The position numbers and the translations under genes are program-made. This document shows, piece after piece, positions 22,077 through 34,460 of a stretch of DNA of 64,000 nucleotides. Numbering within the stretch: the stretch's first letter is position 1; each line of letters starts with the position of its first letter. Below the pieces are notes generated by a model. The model did no database searches, was not told the origin of the DNA, and saw nothing but the letters and a program-made list of their open reading frames with translations. The DNA comes from Anodontia alba (lineage: Eukaryota > Mollusca > Bivalvia > Lucinida > Lucinidae): the NCBI GenBank assembly GCA_964016985.1, contig OZ024827.1, forward strand, positions 73,852,953-73,916,952, read 5' to 3'.

Positions 22077-22673
22077 TTATCTCTGCTTTTGCCAACTTTA
22101 ACTTAGAAATACGATAAAGTCATTAAAGTTTTGATCCAGTTAAAAAAAAAAAAAAAAAAAAAAAAAATGACTAACTGAAATTTTACAGGCTGTCGGATGG
22201 CACATTGTATGATCTTGTTAATACCATATATCAATTTATTAGCCTCATTTGGATAAAAAAAAGACGGAATATGGAGCCTTTAATCGTTACTAATGCTATA
22301 TTTTGCACACTGATATAGAATGTTATAGCCAACGAAATGTTATAGCCAACGGAAAGTTATAGCCATTCAACTTGCCAAATGCTATTTTCATTGCTCAAGG
22401 CTAAACCGAGACCAAACATATAATAATAAAACATGTAAAATTTTGAACCGTGTGTAATGTGATTTTTATTGACATTGATATCAATTAAAGATCTAGCCTC
22501 CATTCTTTTCACTGAGACAAACTAGGGTCAATTGTCAGTGAACCATGACCATAACAATTGAATCACTAGGAATATACACACGACCCACAGAAAAGTCAAC
22601 CGACCATATGGTACCGTTTTAATTTAAAATTTAAAATCTCAACCACGTCATGCAAAGTCAATCTGTTCGTACC
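21456..22673. other. Start of the putative long intron, before the retrotransposon array
   Basis: No gene seen. It contains the T-rich/A-rich hairpin MITE at 21981-22192 and otherwise unclassified AT-rich DNA. Confidence 0.5.
21981..22192. mobile_element. MITE with CAGCCTGTAAAATTTCA-type ends
   Basis: The inverted ends CAGCCTGTATAAAATTTCAA and GAAATTTTACAGGCTG enclose opposed GATCAAA-T-run and A-run stretches. A second member lies at 54289-54465. Confidence 0.65.
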
Positions 22674-22822
22674 CCGTGCTGGTGCCGGGCTTAGAATAGG
22701 CCAGATGTACCCTCTGCGTGACGTACAAGCCGTCTAAGAGACTGCCCGTGACCATCCGGGCCCTCGAAACAGGCGGCTGCTGTCCGCTTCTGTGGCAGTT
22801 GGGTAAAACCCCTAACATACAG
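22674..22822 (+). mobile_element. Extra, diverged 5'-end unit upstream of copy C
   Basis: About 148 bases corresponding to the first 148 bases of the retrotransposon 5' UTR, broken off after CCCCTAACAT and followed directly by the start of copy C. It shares with C the variant GCCGTCTAA, where other copies read GCCGGCTAA, but otherwise has about 10 private changes. It may be a tandem 5' UTR unit or the stump of an older element into which C inserted. Confidence 0.75.
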
Positions 22823-24685
22823 CCCCCGTGCTGGTCCCGGGCTTAGAATAGGCCAGACGTACCCTCTGCGTGACGTACGAGCCGTCTAAAAGAGGCCGCC
22901 CGTGACCACCCGGGCCCTCGAAATAGGTGGCTGCCTTCCGCTTCTGTGGCAGTTGGGCAAAACCCCTAACATAACAGAGCAACCGTCCGTTCAACCGGTA
23001 TAATTCCAGAATATAAAATTACATTTACTGAAAATGCATCTTAAATTGGAAAAAACAAATTTCGCGAGATCTATCCTTTTAAACCTTTCCTATCTCATGT
23101 TACTAACATGCTTCATTTGTTTGTGTATCATTTTGTGCCCGTGGATCGCACATGGGACGAAGATTATAACCTCATCTGTATTTAACATGTGTTTGTCTTG
23201 TGTTTGTGTCATTTTTCCGAACTCTAGCATTCTCCACATTAAAAAGTAAGATGCATTTATTATTGTTAGATAAAAAAAACTAAACGTTTTTCAAGGTATG
23301 AAAGCTACATATCATTTGAAAGCTACATATCATCTAACACAGCTTGTTTGTTTGACTCTCTTTAAAAATGAATCAAAAATGAATCCTTTCTTTAATAAAC
23401 TGTTTATTTTAAATATGGATCTCCTAATGTTAAAAATAAACCTTTCAATTTCCCAGACGTTTTCGGCCTCCCTTGTCTGTAGGGAATAAAATCTACAGAT
23501 CACTTTCCTTCTGTAGTGGATAGGGTGTAATCCCCTATTAAAACAGGAACCACCTGTTTGCCGTGGGTGGCGTCTCGTATGCTGGGAGAGGGGAACCTGA
23601 TGATTGAGGAAAGCCCAGGGATCTCCAGCTTTTCAACACATCATTTTGGCCCTTATTTCAGATAGAAGAGCGGTCTGGGTTAGATCCGGCCTGGATCAAT
23701 CGGCTCAGTCGTGCCAAGCTCTAGAAGCGCACAACTTGTTCTTAGCTTCTTTCTCTCTTTCATACGTATCTTTATGGTACCAAACCGGGCTTATTTTTCT
23801 CTTGTTCATCTAACTTTAAGTGAGTTTTAATGGGCGGCGGCTGAAGGGTCAATTGGTGGGCTTGTATTGGGGCTTTGGCGGAAACCTGTGAGTGGAGGCT
23901 GTGGATAGGGGGATGAACTCAACTGTTCATAAATTTTTCTATGGAAATTTAGATGAATAGGTGGGAAATCATCTAAGCATGAGGCCGAGCTGAAGACTCT
24001 GATCTTGACACCGAGTATAATAGCAATGTAGCCTTGACGTTAGAAATAGGAGATCCATTTCTGTTAAACGTCCCCTTGTAGGGCTCCATGGAGGGTGGGG
24101 CGCATAGCTATCGAATCAAAAATTTCATCACCATGGCATCTCGAAAACGATTTCTGGCGTTCGACTCTTCGGAGGACGACACGCAACCGACTACTTTTAC
24201 TTTCAAAGCAAATGAGAACTTCGCTAAATTTTTAGTGATTTCGAGTAAGGAAGACAAACCAATTACTTCACTGTCTCCTTTCATCATAGAAAAGCAAATA
24301 GAATCTTTAATAGGCACTCCAAAAAATGTAAAAAAATTAAAAAATGGAACTCTTTTGGTCGAAACTAACAGAAAATCTCAAACTGATAATCTCTTGAAAA
24401 TTACAAAATTCTTTAACATTAATGTCTCTGTCACGGAACATAAAACACTCAATAGTTGCAAAGGTATTATCCGTGACAGGATACTAAAACATGAAACTGA
24501 AGAAAATATCACAGAATATCTTAACACACAAGGAGTAACAGCTTGCAAACGTTTTAAAATTAAAAAAGATGGAAACTTTATAGAAACAAATACTTTTACT
24601 AACTTTCAACACCACAACTTTACCGAAATCACTAAAAATCTTTTACCGAATTATACCGGTTGAAGTCTACATTCCAAATCCTCTG
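22823..24685 (+). mobile_element. Non-LTR retrotransposon copy C, segment 1 (5' UTR to mid ORF1)
   Basis: This is the outermost element of the nested array. It holds the 5' UTR and about the first 600 bases of ORF1, then is interrupted at 24685 by copy D. It resumes at 31126 after D's tail. The duplicated target is TCCAAATCCTCTG (24673-24685 and 31126-31138). Confidence 0.93.
24088..24685 (+). pseudogene. ORF1 of copy C, N-terminal part (frameshifted)
   Basis: The frame opens at 24088 and matches ORF1 of the other copies for about 169 residues. A two-base deletion near 24595 (ACAAATACTTTTAC against AATACACTTTTAC elsewhere) then shifts the frame, which ends at 24663. C was therefore damaged in its own right, besides being split by D. 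The zinc-knuckle half continues at 31139-31834. Confidence 0.9.
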
Positions 24686-25951
24686 GGTCCCGTGCTGGTC
24701 CCGGGCTTAGAATAGGCCAGACGTACCCTCTGCGTGACGTACGAGCCGGCTAAAAGAGGCCGCCCGTGACCACCCGGGCCCTCGAAATAGGTGGCTGCCT
24801 TCCGCTTCTGTGGCAGTTGGGTAAAACCCCTAACATAACAGAGCAACCGTCCGTTCAACCGGTATAATTCCAGAATATAAAATTCATTTATTGAAATGCA
24901 TCTTAAATTGGAAAAAACAAATTTCGCGAGATCTATCCTTTTAAACCTTTCCTATCTCATGTTACTAACATGCTTCATTTGTTTGTGTATCATTATGTGC
25001 CCGTGGGTCGCACATGGGACGAAGATTATAACCTCATCTGTATTTAACATATGTGTTTGTCTTGTGTTTGTGTCATTTTTCCGAACTCTAGCATTCTCCA
25101 CATTTAAAAGTAAGATGCATTTATTATTGTTAGATAAAAAAAACTAAACGTTTTTCAAGGTATGAAAGCTACATATCATTTGAAAGCTACATATCATCTA
25201 ACACAGCTTGTTTGTTTGACTCTCTTTAAAAATGAATCCAAAATGAATCCTTCTTTAATTAACTGTTTATTTTAAATATGGATCTCCTAACGTTAAAAAT
25301 AACCTTTCAATCTCCCAGACGTTTTCGGCCTCCCTTGTCTGTAGGGAATAAAATTTACAGATCACTTTCCTTCTGTAGTGGATAGGGTGTAATCCCCTAT
25401 TAAAACAGGAACCACCTGTTTGCCGTGGGTGGCGTCTCGTATGCTGGGAGAGGGGAACCTGATGATTGAGGAAAGCCCAGGGATCTCCAGCTTTTCAACA
25501 CATCATTTTGGCCCTTATTTCAGATAGAAGAGCGGTCTGGGTTAGATCCGGCCTGGATCAATCGGCTCAGTCGTGCCAAGCTCTAGAAGCGCACAACTTG
25601 TTCTTAGCTTCTTTCTCTCTTTCATACGTATCTTTATGGTATCAAACCGGGCTTATTTTTCTCATGTTCCTCTAACTTTAAGTGAGTTTCAATGGGCGGC
25701 GGCTGAAGGGTCAATTGGTGGGCTTGTATTGGGGCTTTGGCGGAAACCTCTGTGAGTGGAGGCTGTGGATAGGGGGATGAACTCAACTGTTCATAAATTT
25801 TTCTATGGAAATTTAGATGAATAGGTGGGGAATCATCTAAGCATGAGGCCGAGCTGAAGACTCTGATCTTGACACCGAGTATAATAGCAATGTAGCCTTG
25901 ACGTTAGAAATAGGAGATCCATTTCTGTTAAACGTCCCCTTGTAGGGCTCC

Positions 25952-27245
25952 ATGGAGGGTGGGGCGCATAGCTATCGAATCAAAAATTTCATCACCATGG
26001 CATCTCGAAAACGATTTCTGGCGTTCGACTCTTCGGAGGACGACACGCAACCGACTACATTTACATTCAAAGCTAATGAGAACTTCGCTAAATTTTTAGT
26101 GATTTCGAGTAAAGAGGACAAACCTATTACTTCACTGTCACCTTTCATTATAGAAAAGCAAATAGAATCAATTATAGGCACTCCAAAAAATGTAAAAAAA
26201 TTAAAAAAATGGAACTCTTTTGGTCGAAACTAACAGAAAATCTCAAACTGATAATCTCTTGAAAATTACAAAATTCTTTAACATTAATGTCTCTGTCACG
26301 GAACATAAAACTCTAAACAGTTGCAAAGGTATTATCCGTGACAGAATGCTAAAACATGAAACTGAAGAAAATATCACAGAATATCTTAACACACAAGGAG
26401 TAACAGCTTGCAAACGTTTTAAAATTAAAAAAGATGGAAACTTTATAGAAACAAATACACTTTTACTAACTTTCAACACCACAACTTTACCGAAATCACT
26501 AAAAATATTTTACCGAATTATACCGGTTGAAGTCTACATTCCAAATCCTCTGCGGTGTTTCAACTGTCAGAGGTTTGGACATCATGAAAACGGCTGTCCG
26601 GAAGCACCTGGATCAGTATGTGAAAAATGTGGTATGGGTGAATTTGATCACCCTACAAATGCTTGTAAAAATGAAGCCAAGTGTGTGAACTGTCACAAAA
26701 ACCATCAATCAAAATCAAATCAGTGTGAAATTTGGAAAAAAGAGAAAGAAATCATGAAAATTAAAGTTACACAAAAAATCACCTATTTGGAAGCCAAAAA
26801 GATTCAAGAAAATCAACCTGAAATCACCTTTGCAAAAGTTGTTCAATCCCTAAACACTAAACCTGAAACCAAAGAAAGTTCTACCCAGTTTAACGAAAAA
26901 GATTCTGTCATCAAAGCAAATTCAAAAGTTATTACTCCTACTGTAAAACCTAAACCTAAACCCACATCTACTCATCAGTCCAGACCACCAACAAAATCTC
27001 AAAACAGTTCACAAACACAGCCGACTAAAACAAGTGGATCACAACAGAGATCCAGGTCCAAGACAGCTGACCAGAAAGAAAAAAATGGAAAAGAAAAAGA
27101 TAAAGATAAAGCACCAAATCCATATAGTAAAGGGGCGTCGGCCGATCCGATCAAGTTGGTCAATCGGTTCGATTCCCTTGAGAACATGGAGTTAGAGACT
27201 GACTCCTCCATGTTCTTGCAGTCTCAGAGAAAACAAAAGGATTAA
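25952..27245 (+). pseudogene. ORF1 of copy D (one-base frameshift)
   Basis: The sequence corresponds to the whole 430-residue ORF1, but one extra A in an A-run at about 26203-26209 shifts the frame after residue 88. The first piece ends at 26233, and the correct frame is recovered from 26220 to 27245 with the zinc knuckles intact (CFNCQRFGHHENGC). Homopolymer indels can also be sequencing errors, so this break deserves a read-level check. Confidence 0.9.
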
Positions 27246-27278
27246 GTTCCTTATTTTCAAATCATCTCTCCATTCATC

Positions 27279-30200
27279 ATGGATAAAAAATCAATTATTC
27301 AGTGGAACTGTCGAGGACTAAAAGCAAATTATAACGAAATTTTAATTTTAACAACACTACTTTCTCCGACTGTCTTTTGTCTCCAGGAAACCTTTTTAAA
27401 GAATACAGATAATATTAATTTTAAAAATTATAGTTTATATAATCATATCGCAACTGAAAATCAGAAAGCCTCAGGAGGCTCATCTATCCTTGTAAAATCA
27501 AATGTTCCTCATAGACAGATAGATATAAATAGTAATTTACAAGCTGTTGCTGTAAATGTCACTCTGTCTAAATCCATAACAATTTGTTCTCTATATCTCC
27601 CTCCACACTGTAAATTTTCTAAACACGATTTAGAAAATCTTATAAACCAGTTACCTCGTCCTTATTTATTATTAGGTGACTTTAATAGTCACAGCAAACT
27701 ATAGGGTTGTCTGGATACAAATGACAAAGGAGAAATAATAGAAAATTTTATTGCAGAAAATGATCTATGTTTATATAACGATAAACAACCAACTTATCTT
27801 CATTCTCCTACAAGAAATCATTTTGCTTTAGATTTGTCTATATGCTCTCCAAATATTTACTTAGATTTTGATTGGTCAGTTTTAGATGACCTTCATGGGA
27901 GCGATCATTTTCCAATTAAAATTGAAGAAATTGAATCGACAAATGAAGACCATCATTCCCGATGGAATTTGAATAAAGCAAACTGGGAGAATTTTATAGA
28001 GCTATGTAATGAAAAATTAAATCCTGAAATGTTTAAAACAGCAGATGATATACAAGCTTTTACTGATACATTAATTCATGTAGCCGAAAAATGTATTCCA
28101 AAGTCCTCGACACGTTCAAAAAATAGACCTTGGTTTAATAAAGATGTTAAAAATTCAATAAATAAAAGAAAATCTGCCTTACGAAAGTTCAATAGGCAGC
28201 CAACAAAAGAAAATCTAATCCATGCCAAACAAATGCGAGCTAAAGCTCGCAAGACAATAAAAACGGCTAAAAGAACATCTTGGCAGCAATACGTCTCCAA
28301 ACTTAATTCTAGAACTCCAGCAAAGAAAATATGGGACATGATTCGAAAAATTACTGGCAAAAATAATAATAACAAACATGTCCATATTAAATCAAATGGA
28401 AATATATGCTCAACGACTAAAGATATTTCCAATGCACTAGGAGAGAATTTTCAGAAAAACTCTTCTAGTGCAAACTATTCCGAAACCTTTCAAAACATAA
28501 AACAGGAACGAGAGAAAGAGCATCTAAATTTTACGTCACTAAATCATGAAAAATATAATGTACCATTCACAGCTTCAGAATTATTAGATGCTCTTCATAA
28601 ATCTCACGATACAGCTGCTGGTCCTGATGACATTCATTATCAAATTCTTAAACATTTACCCGATAACGCTTTAAAAACTTTATTAAATATTTTAAATGAT
28701 ATTTGGATCACTGGAAAATTTCCAAAAGACTGGAGTAAAGCAACGATTATACCTATACCAAAACCAAATAAAGATCATACTGAAGCTACTAACTACAGAC
28801 CTATTGCTTTGACAAGTTGTTTATGTAAAACAATGGAGAGAATGATTAATGATAGACTGGTTTGGTTCTTGGAATCAAACCAGCTAATAACAAAATATCA
28901 AGCTGGATTCAGAAAAAATAACTGTACAAACGATCATTTGATTCGTTTGGAATCCTTTATTCGTGATGCCTTTATTAAAAAAGAACATGTCGTAGCTGTA
29001 TTTTTTGATCTTGAAAAAGCTTACGATACTACATGGAAACATGGCATCATGAAAGATTTACATAAATTAGGCCTTAAAGGCCGATTACCACTTTTTATTC
29101 AAAATTTTTTATCAGATCGAACATTTAATGTTCGAATAGGTAATACGTTATCGGACATATTTAAACAAGAACAAGGTGTACCACAGGGAAGCATTTTATC
29201 ACCTACCTTGTTTGGCATTAAAATTAACGATATTGTTAAATGTGTGAAAGACCTTGATTGTTCACTTTTTGTTGACGATTTTGGAATATTTATTAGATCG
29301 AAAAATATGGAAACCATTGAATTCAAACTACAACGATGTTTAAACAATATAGAAGATTGGGCAACAGAAAATGGTTTCAAATTTTCAAAAACAAAAACTC
29401 AATGCGTTCATTTTTGTCAGATACGTCAGCTACATTTAGATCCTCATCTCACCATATACGGTAGTCCAATTCCAGTCGTCAGTGAAGCAAAATTCCTGGG
29501 TCTTTTGTTCGATAACAAATTATCTTTTATACCACACATCAAAGCTTTAAAAGCTAAATGTTTAAAAGCTCTTGATATTCTAAAAGTTCTCTCCAGTTCC
29601 GACTGGGGAGGAGATCGTACTGTTCTTTTAAATCTCTATAGATCTTTAATTCGATCTAAATTGGATTATGGATCCATAGTTTATGGATCCGCAAGAAAAT
29701 CTTATTTGAAATCTTTGGATACTATTCATCACCAAGGTTTACGTCTGGCTCTAGGGGCTTTTCGTACTTCCCCCGTCGAAAGTTTATACGCTGAATCAAA
29801 TGAACCATCATTGTATATAAGAAGAGAGAAATTGTCTCTTCAATATGTTACTAAATTAGCCGCCAATCCACGTAATTCAGCTCATGATTGTGTTTTTAAC
29901 CCTAAATATGAAAGATTTTACAATAATAAACCAACAGCTATTAAACCCCTTGGCCTGAGAATACAACCGTTACTTGAAGAGGCCAATATCAATATTAAAA
30001 ATGTTCAGCATTTTTCTTTTCCATCAAAAGAGCCATGGACGTTAAACCCTCCAAAGATTATTTTAGACCTTCATAAAAATAAAAAAACAGAAGTCGAGTC
30101 GCATATTTTTAAGAATGAATTTTTAGAAATCAAATCAAATTATAAACATTACCTGTCAATTTATACAGATGGTTCGAAACAAGATGAGAAAGTTGCTTGT

Positions 30201-30947
30201 TCTGTTATTAGTCCAAATTTTACTGACAGTATCAGATTACCTGATAATAGCTCCATTTTTACCGCCGAAGCCAAGGCAATTGATATTGCACTTTACCATA
30301 TCAGAGATCAGTCTGAAAAACAGTTTATCATTTATTCAGATTCTCTTTCTGTATTAAAATCCCTTAAAGATTTACACCATACAAACCCATTAATTCAGCA
30401 AATTCTTAAAAAATATTATTATCTTTCTGCTTCAAAAGAAATTGTATTTTGTTGGCTTCCCAGCCACGTTAATATTCGTGGAAATGAATTAGCAGATTCA
30501 GAAGCCAAATCTGCATTATCCTTAGTAATAACTAATTTCAAAATTCCTCACTCCGACTTTAAATCAAACGTCTGTCAATACATCAACAACAAATGTCAGT
30601 CTGTTTGGGAAACACAAACTTATAATAAATTAAATGAAATCAAACCAAATTTTAACAGCAAATGCACATTCTCTAATCTCAGCAGAAAAGAACAAACAAA
30701 AATCACGAGATGTAGACTTGGACACACTAGAATTACTCATTCTTATATTTTAAACAATGAACAAGCTCCAATCTGCATTCCTTGTAATGAACCTTTCACA
30801 GTCAAACATTTTCTTATCACTTGTGCTGAATTTAATCACATTCGCACAAAGTATTTTAATATAAAAACTATAAAGGAACTTTTTGATATGCCAACTCAGA
30901 AAATACTCGACTTTCTTAAAGAGATCGGACTTTTTAATAAAATATGA
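27279..30947 (+). pseudogene. ORF2 of copy D (one nonsense codon)
   Basis: It spans the full ORF2 length. A TGG (Trp of the GDFNSHSKLWG endonuclease motif) has become TAG at 27702-27704, after which the same frame continues unbroken to 30947. One codon (Arg in RSKRNRP) is also missing near 28120. RT motifs (FFDLEKAYD, GVPQGS, FVDD), RNase H (YTDGSK, YSDSL, WLPSHVNIRGNELAD) and the terminal Cys/His motif (CIPCNEPFTVKHFLITC) are all present. The break lies in the APE endonuclease, so nicking activity would be lost. Confidence 0.92.
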
Positions 30948-31065
30948 TCAGTATTTTTAATCACTTAAAATCATTGATACTTTATCTCTTTAAAATAAAC
31001 ACATCAATCCTAGATATTTTTAAATTTCTCATTAAATAAAATCATCATATAACATAAAACTTATT

Positions 31066-31098
31066 AGACGCTATATGCCCTTTTAGGGTTGAGCGTCT
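31066..31098 (+). ncRNA. 3' UTR stem-loop of copy D
   Basis: AGACGCT pairs with AGCGTCT and CCC with GGG around a TTTTA loop, about 15 bases before the ATCC tail. The same 33 bases recur before every tail in the array (38247, 38594, 45412, 46515, 48498, 49163; slightly eroded at 50122). It is a likely RT recognition structure in the element RNA. Confidence 0.75.
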
Positions 31099-31125
31099 AT
31101 AAACAAAATATCCATCCATCAACCA

Positions 31126-31870
31126 TCCAAATCCTCTGCGGTGTTTCAACTGTCAGAGGTTTGGACATCATGAAAACGGCTGTCCTGAATTACCTGGATC
31201 AATATGTGAAAAATGTGGTATGGGTGACTTTGATCACACTAAAAATGCTTGTAAAAATGAAGCCAAGTGTGTGAACTGTCACAAAAATCATCAATCAAAA
31301 TCAAATCAGTGTGAAATTTGGAAAAAAGAGAAAGAAATCATGAAAATTAAAGTTACACAAAAAATCACTTATTTGGAAGCCAAAAAAATACAAGAAAATC
31401 AACCTGAAATCACCTTTGCAAAAGTTGTTCAATCCCTAAACACTAAACCTGAAACCAAAGAAATTTCTACCCAGTTTAACGAAAAAGATTCTGTCATCAA
31501 AGCAAATTCAAAAGTTATTACTACTACTCTAAAACCTAAACCTAAACCCACATCTACTCATCAGTCTAGACCACCAACAAAATCTCAAAATCTCAAAACA
31601 GTTCACAAACACAGCCGACTAAAACAAGTGGATCACAACAGAGATCCAGGTCCAGGACAGCTGACCAGAAAGGAAAAAATGGAAAAGAAAAAGATAAAGC
31701 ACCAAATCCATATAGTAAAGGGGCGTCGGCCGATCCGATCAAGTTGGTCAATCGGTTCGATTCCCTTGAGACCATGGAGTTAGAGACTGACTCCTCCATG
31801 TTCTCGCAGTCTCAGAGAAAACAAAAGGATTAAGTTCCTTATCTTCAAATCATCTCTCCATTTATCATGG
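31126..31870 (+). mobile_element. Retrotransposon copy C, segment 2 (ORF1 3' half to ORF2 start)
   Basis: It resumes copy C at the D target duplication, carries the zinc-knuckle half of ORF1 and the inter-ORF spacer, and is interrupted at the ORF2 initiation codon by copy E. The duplicated target of E is TCCATTTATCATGG (31857-31870 and 38647-38660). Confidence 0.92.
31139..31834 (+). pseudogene. ORF1 of copy C, C-terminal half (frameshifted)
   Basis: The zinc-knuckle region (CFNCQRFGHHENGC, CEKCGMGDFDHTKNAC) is followed by the basic low-complexity tail. An 8-base duplication near 31585-31600 (ATCTCAAAATCTCAAAA) shifts the frame, so the native tail residues are lost and the shifted frame runs to 31783. 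It joins logically to 24088-24685. The GDFDH variant groups C with copy B rather than with D, E and F. Confidence 0.88.
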
Positions 31871-33134
31871 GTCCCGTGCTGGTCCCGGGCTTAGAATAGG
31901 CCAGACGTACCCTCTGCGTGACGTACGAGCCGGCTAAAAGAGGCCGCCCGTGACCACCCGGGCCCTCGAAATAGGTGGCTGCCTTCCGCTTCTGTGGCAG
32001 TTGGGTAAAACCCCTAACATAACAGAGCAACCGTCCGTTCAACCGGTATAATTCCAGAATATAAAATTCATTTATTGAAATGCATCTTAAATTGGAAAAA
32101 ACAAATTTCGCGAGATCTATCCTTTTAAACCTTTCCTATCTCATGTTACTAACATGCTTCATTTGTTTGTGTATCATTCTGTGCCCGTGGGTCGCACATG
32201 GGACGAAGATTATAACCTCATCTGTATTTAACATATGTGTTTGTCTTGTGTTTGTGTCATTTTTCCGAACTCTAGCATTCTCCACATTAAAAAGTAAGAT
32301 GCATTTATTATTGTTAGATAAAAAAACTAAACGTTTTTCAAGGTATGAAAGCTACATATCATTTGAAAGCTACATATCATCTAACACAGCTTGTTTGTTT
32401 GACTCTCTTTAAAAATGAATCCAAAATGAATCCTTCTTTAATTAACTGTTTATTTTAAATATGGATCTCCTAACGTTAAAAATAACCTTTCAATTTCCCA
32501 GACGTTTTCGGCCTCCCTTGTCTGTAGGGAATAAAATTTACAGATCACTTTCCTTCTGTAGTGGATGGGGTGTAATCCCCTATTAAAACAGGAACCACCT
32601 GTTTGCCGTGGGTGGCGTCTCGTATGCTGGGAGAGGGGAACCTGATGATTGAGGAAAGCCCAGGGATCTCCAGCTTTTCAACACATCATTTTGGCCCTTA
32701 TTTCAGATAGAAGAGCGGTCTGGGTTAGATCCGGCCTGGATCAATCGGCTCAGTCGTGCCAAGCTCTAGAAGCGCACAACTTGTTCTTAGCTTCTTTCTC
32801 TCTTTCATACGTATCTTTATGGTACCAAACCGGGCTTATTTTTCTCATGTTCCTCTAACTTTAAGTGAGTTTCAATGGGCGGCGGCTGAAGGGTCAATTG
32901 GTGGGCTTGTATTGGGGCTTTGGCGGAAACCTCTGTGAGTGGAGGCTGTGGATAGGGGGATGAACTCAACTGTTCATAAATTTTTCTATGGAAATTTAGA
33001 TGAATAGGTGGGAAATCATCTAAGCATGAGGCCGAGCTGAAGACTCTGATCTTGACACCGAGTATAATAGCAATGTAGCCTTGACGTTAGAAATAGGAGA
33101 TCCATTTCTGTTAAACGTCCCCTTGTAGGGCTCC

Positions 33135-34427
33135 ATGGAGGGTGGGGCGCATAGCTATCGAATCAAAAATTTCATCACCATGGCATCTCGAAAACGATTT
33201 CTGGCGTTCGACTCTTCGGAGGACGACACGCAACCGACTACATTTACATTCAAAGCTAATGAGAACTTCGCTAAATTTTTAGTGATTTCGAGTAAAGAGG
33301 ACAAACCTATTACTTCACTGTCACCTTTCATTATAGAAAAGCAAATAGAATCAATTATAGGCACTCCAAAAAATGTAAAAAAGTTAAAAAATGGAACTCT
33401 TTTGGTCGAAACTAACAGAAAATCTCAAACTGATAATCTCTTGAAAATTACAAAATTCTTTAACATTAATGTCTCTGTCACGGAACATAAAACTCTAAAC
33501 TGTTGCAAAGGTATTATCCGTGACAGAATGCTAAAACATGAAACTGAAGAAAATATCACAGAATATCTTAACACACAAGGAGTAACAGCTTGCAAACGTT
33601 TTAAAATTAAAAAAGATGGAAACTTCATAGAAACAAATACACTTTTACTAACTTTCAACACCACAACTTTACCGAAATCACTAAAAATCTTTTACCGAAT
33701 TATACCGGTTGAAGTCTACATTCCAAATCCTCTGCGGTGTTTCAACTGTCAGAGGTTTGGACATCATGAAAACGGCTGTCCGGAAGCACCTGGATCAGTA
33801 TGTGAAAAATGTGGTATGGGTGAATTTGATCACCCTACAAATGCTTGTAAAAATGAAGCCAAGTGTGTGAACTGTCACAAAAACCATCAATCAAAATCAA
33901 ATCAGTGTGAAATTTGGAAAAAAGAGAAAGAAATCATGAAAATTAAAGTTACACAAAAAATCACTTATTTGGAAGCCAAAAAGATTCAAGAAAATCAACC
34001 TGAAATCACCTTTGCAAAAGTTGTTCAATCCCTAAACACTAAACCTGAAACCAAAGAAAGTTCTACCCAGTTTAACGAAAAAGATTCTGTCATCAAAGCA
34101 AATTCAAAAGTTATTACTCCTACTGTAAAACCTAAACCTAAACCCACATCTACTCATCAGTCTAGACCACCAACAAAATCTCAAAACAGTTCACAAACAT
34201 AGCCGACTAAAACAAGTGGATCACAACAGAGATCCAGGTCCAGGACAGCTGACCAGAAAGAAAAAAATGGAAAAGAAAAAGATAAAGATAAAACACCAAA
34301 TCCATATAGTAAAGGGGCGTCGGCCGATCCGATCAAGTTGGTCAATCGGTTCGATTCCCTTGAGAACATGGAGTTAGAGACTGACTCCTCCATGTTCTTG
34401 CAGTCTCAGAGAAAACAAAAGGATTAA
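33135..34427 (+). pseudogene. ORF1 of copy E (late nonsense codon)
   Basis: The first 355 residues are intact, including all three zinc knuckles. A CAG has become TAG at 34200-34202, removing the last 75 residues (the RS/K-rich basic tail), although the frame stays open to 34427 beyond the stop. A single C-to-T change explains it. A protein with knuckles but no basic tail might keep part of its function, which cannot be told from sequence. Confidence 0.9.
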
Positions 34428-34460
34428 GTTCCTTATTTTCAAATCATCTCTCCATTCATC

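Larger units (their letters stand above)
24687..31125 (+). mobile_element. Non-LTR retrotransposon copy D (full length, nested in C)
   Basis: A complete 6.44-kb element from GTCCCGTG to the ATCC tail, inserted in ORF1 of copy C. The 13-bp target duplication TCCAAATCCTCTG flanks it exactly. One extra G precedes the canonical start, as often left by cap-derived or non-templated addition. Both ORFs are damaged (see entries), so D is probably immobile by itself. Confidence 0.95.

Noticed and set aside
32080..32412. Hydrophobic open frame in the element 5' UTR, starting MHLKLEKTNFARS (also at 1480, 6409, 23034, 24896, 39242, 62677)
   Set aside because: Present in every copy because the copies are young, but its frame is broken by indels in several (ATATGTGTTTG against ATGTGTTTG at 23190 and 62830). 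That argues against a conserved third protein.
32649..32858. 69-codon open frame MRKAQGSPAF in the 5' UTR of every copy
   Set aside because: Identical in nearly all copies, but so is the surrounding non-coding DNA, and a second overlapping frame (MPSSRSAQ) is equally kept. No selection signal can be seen without distant relatives.
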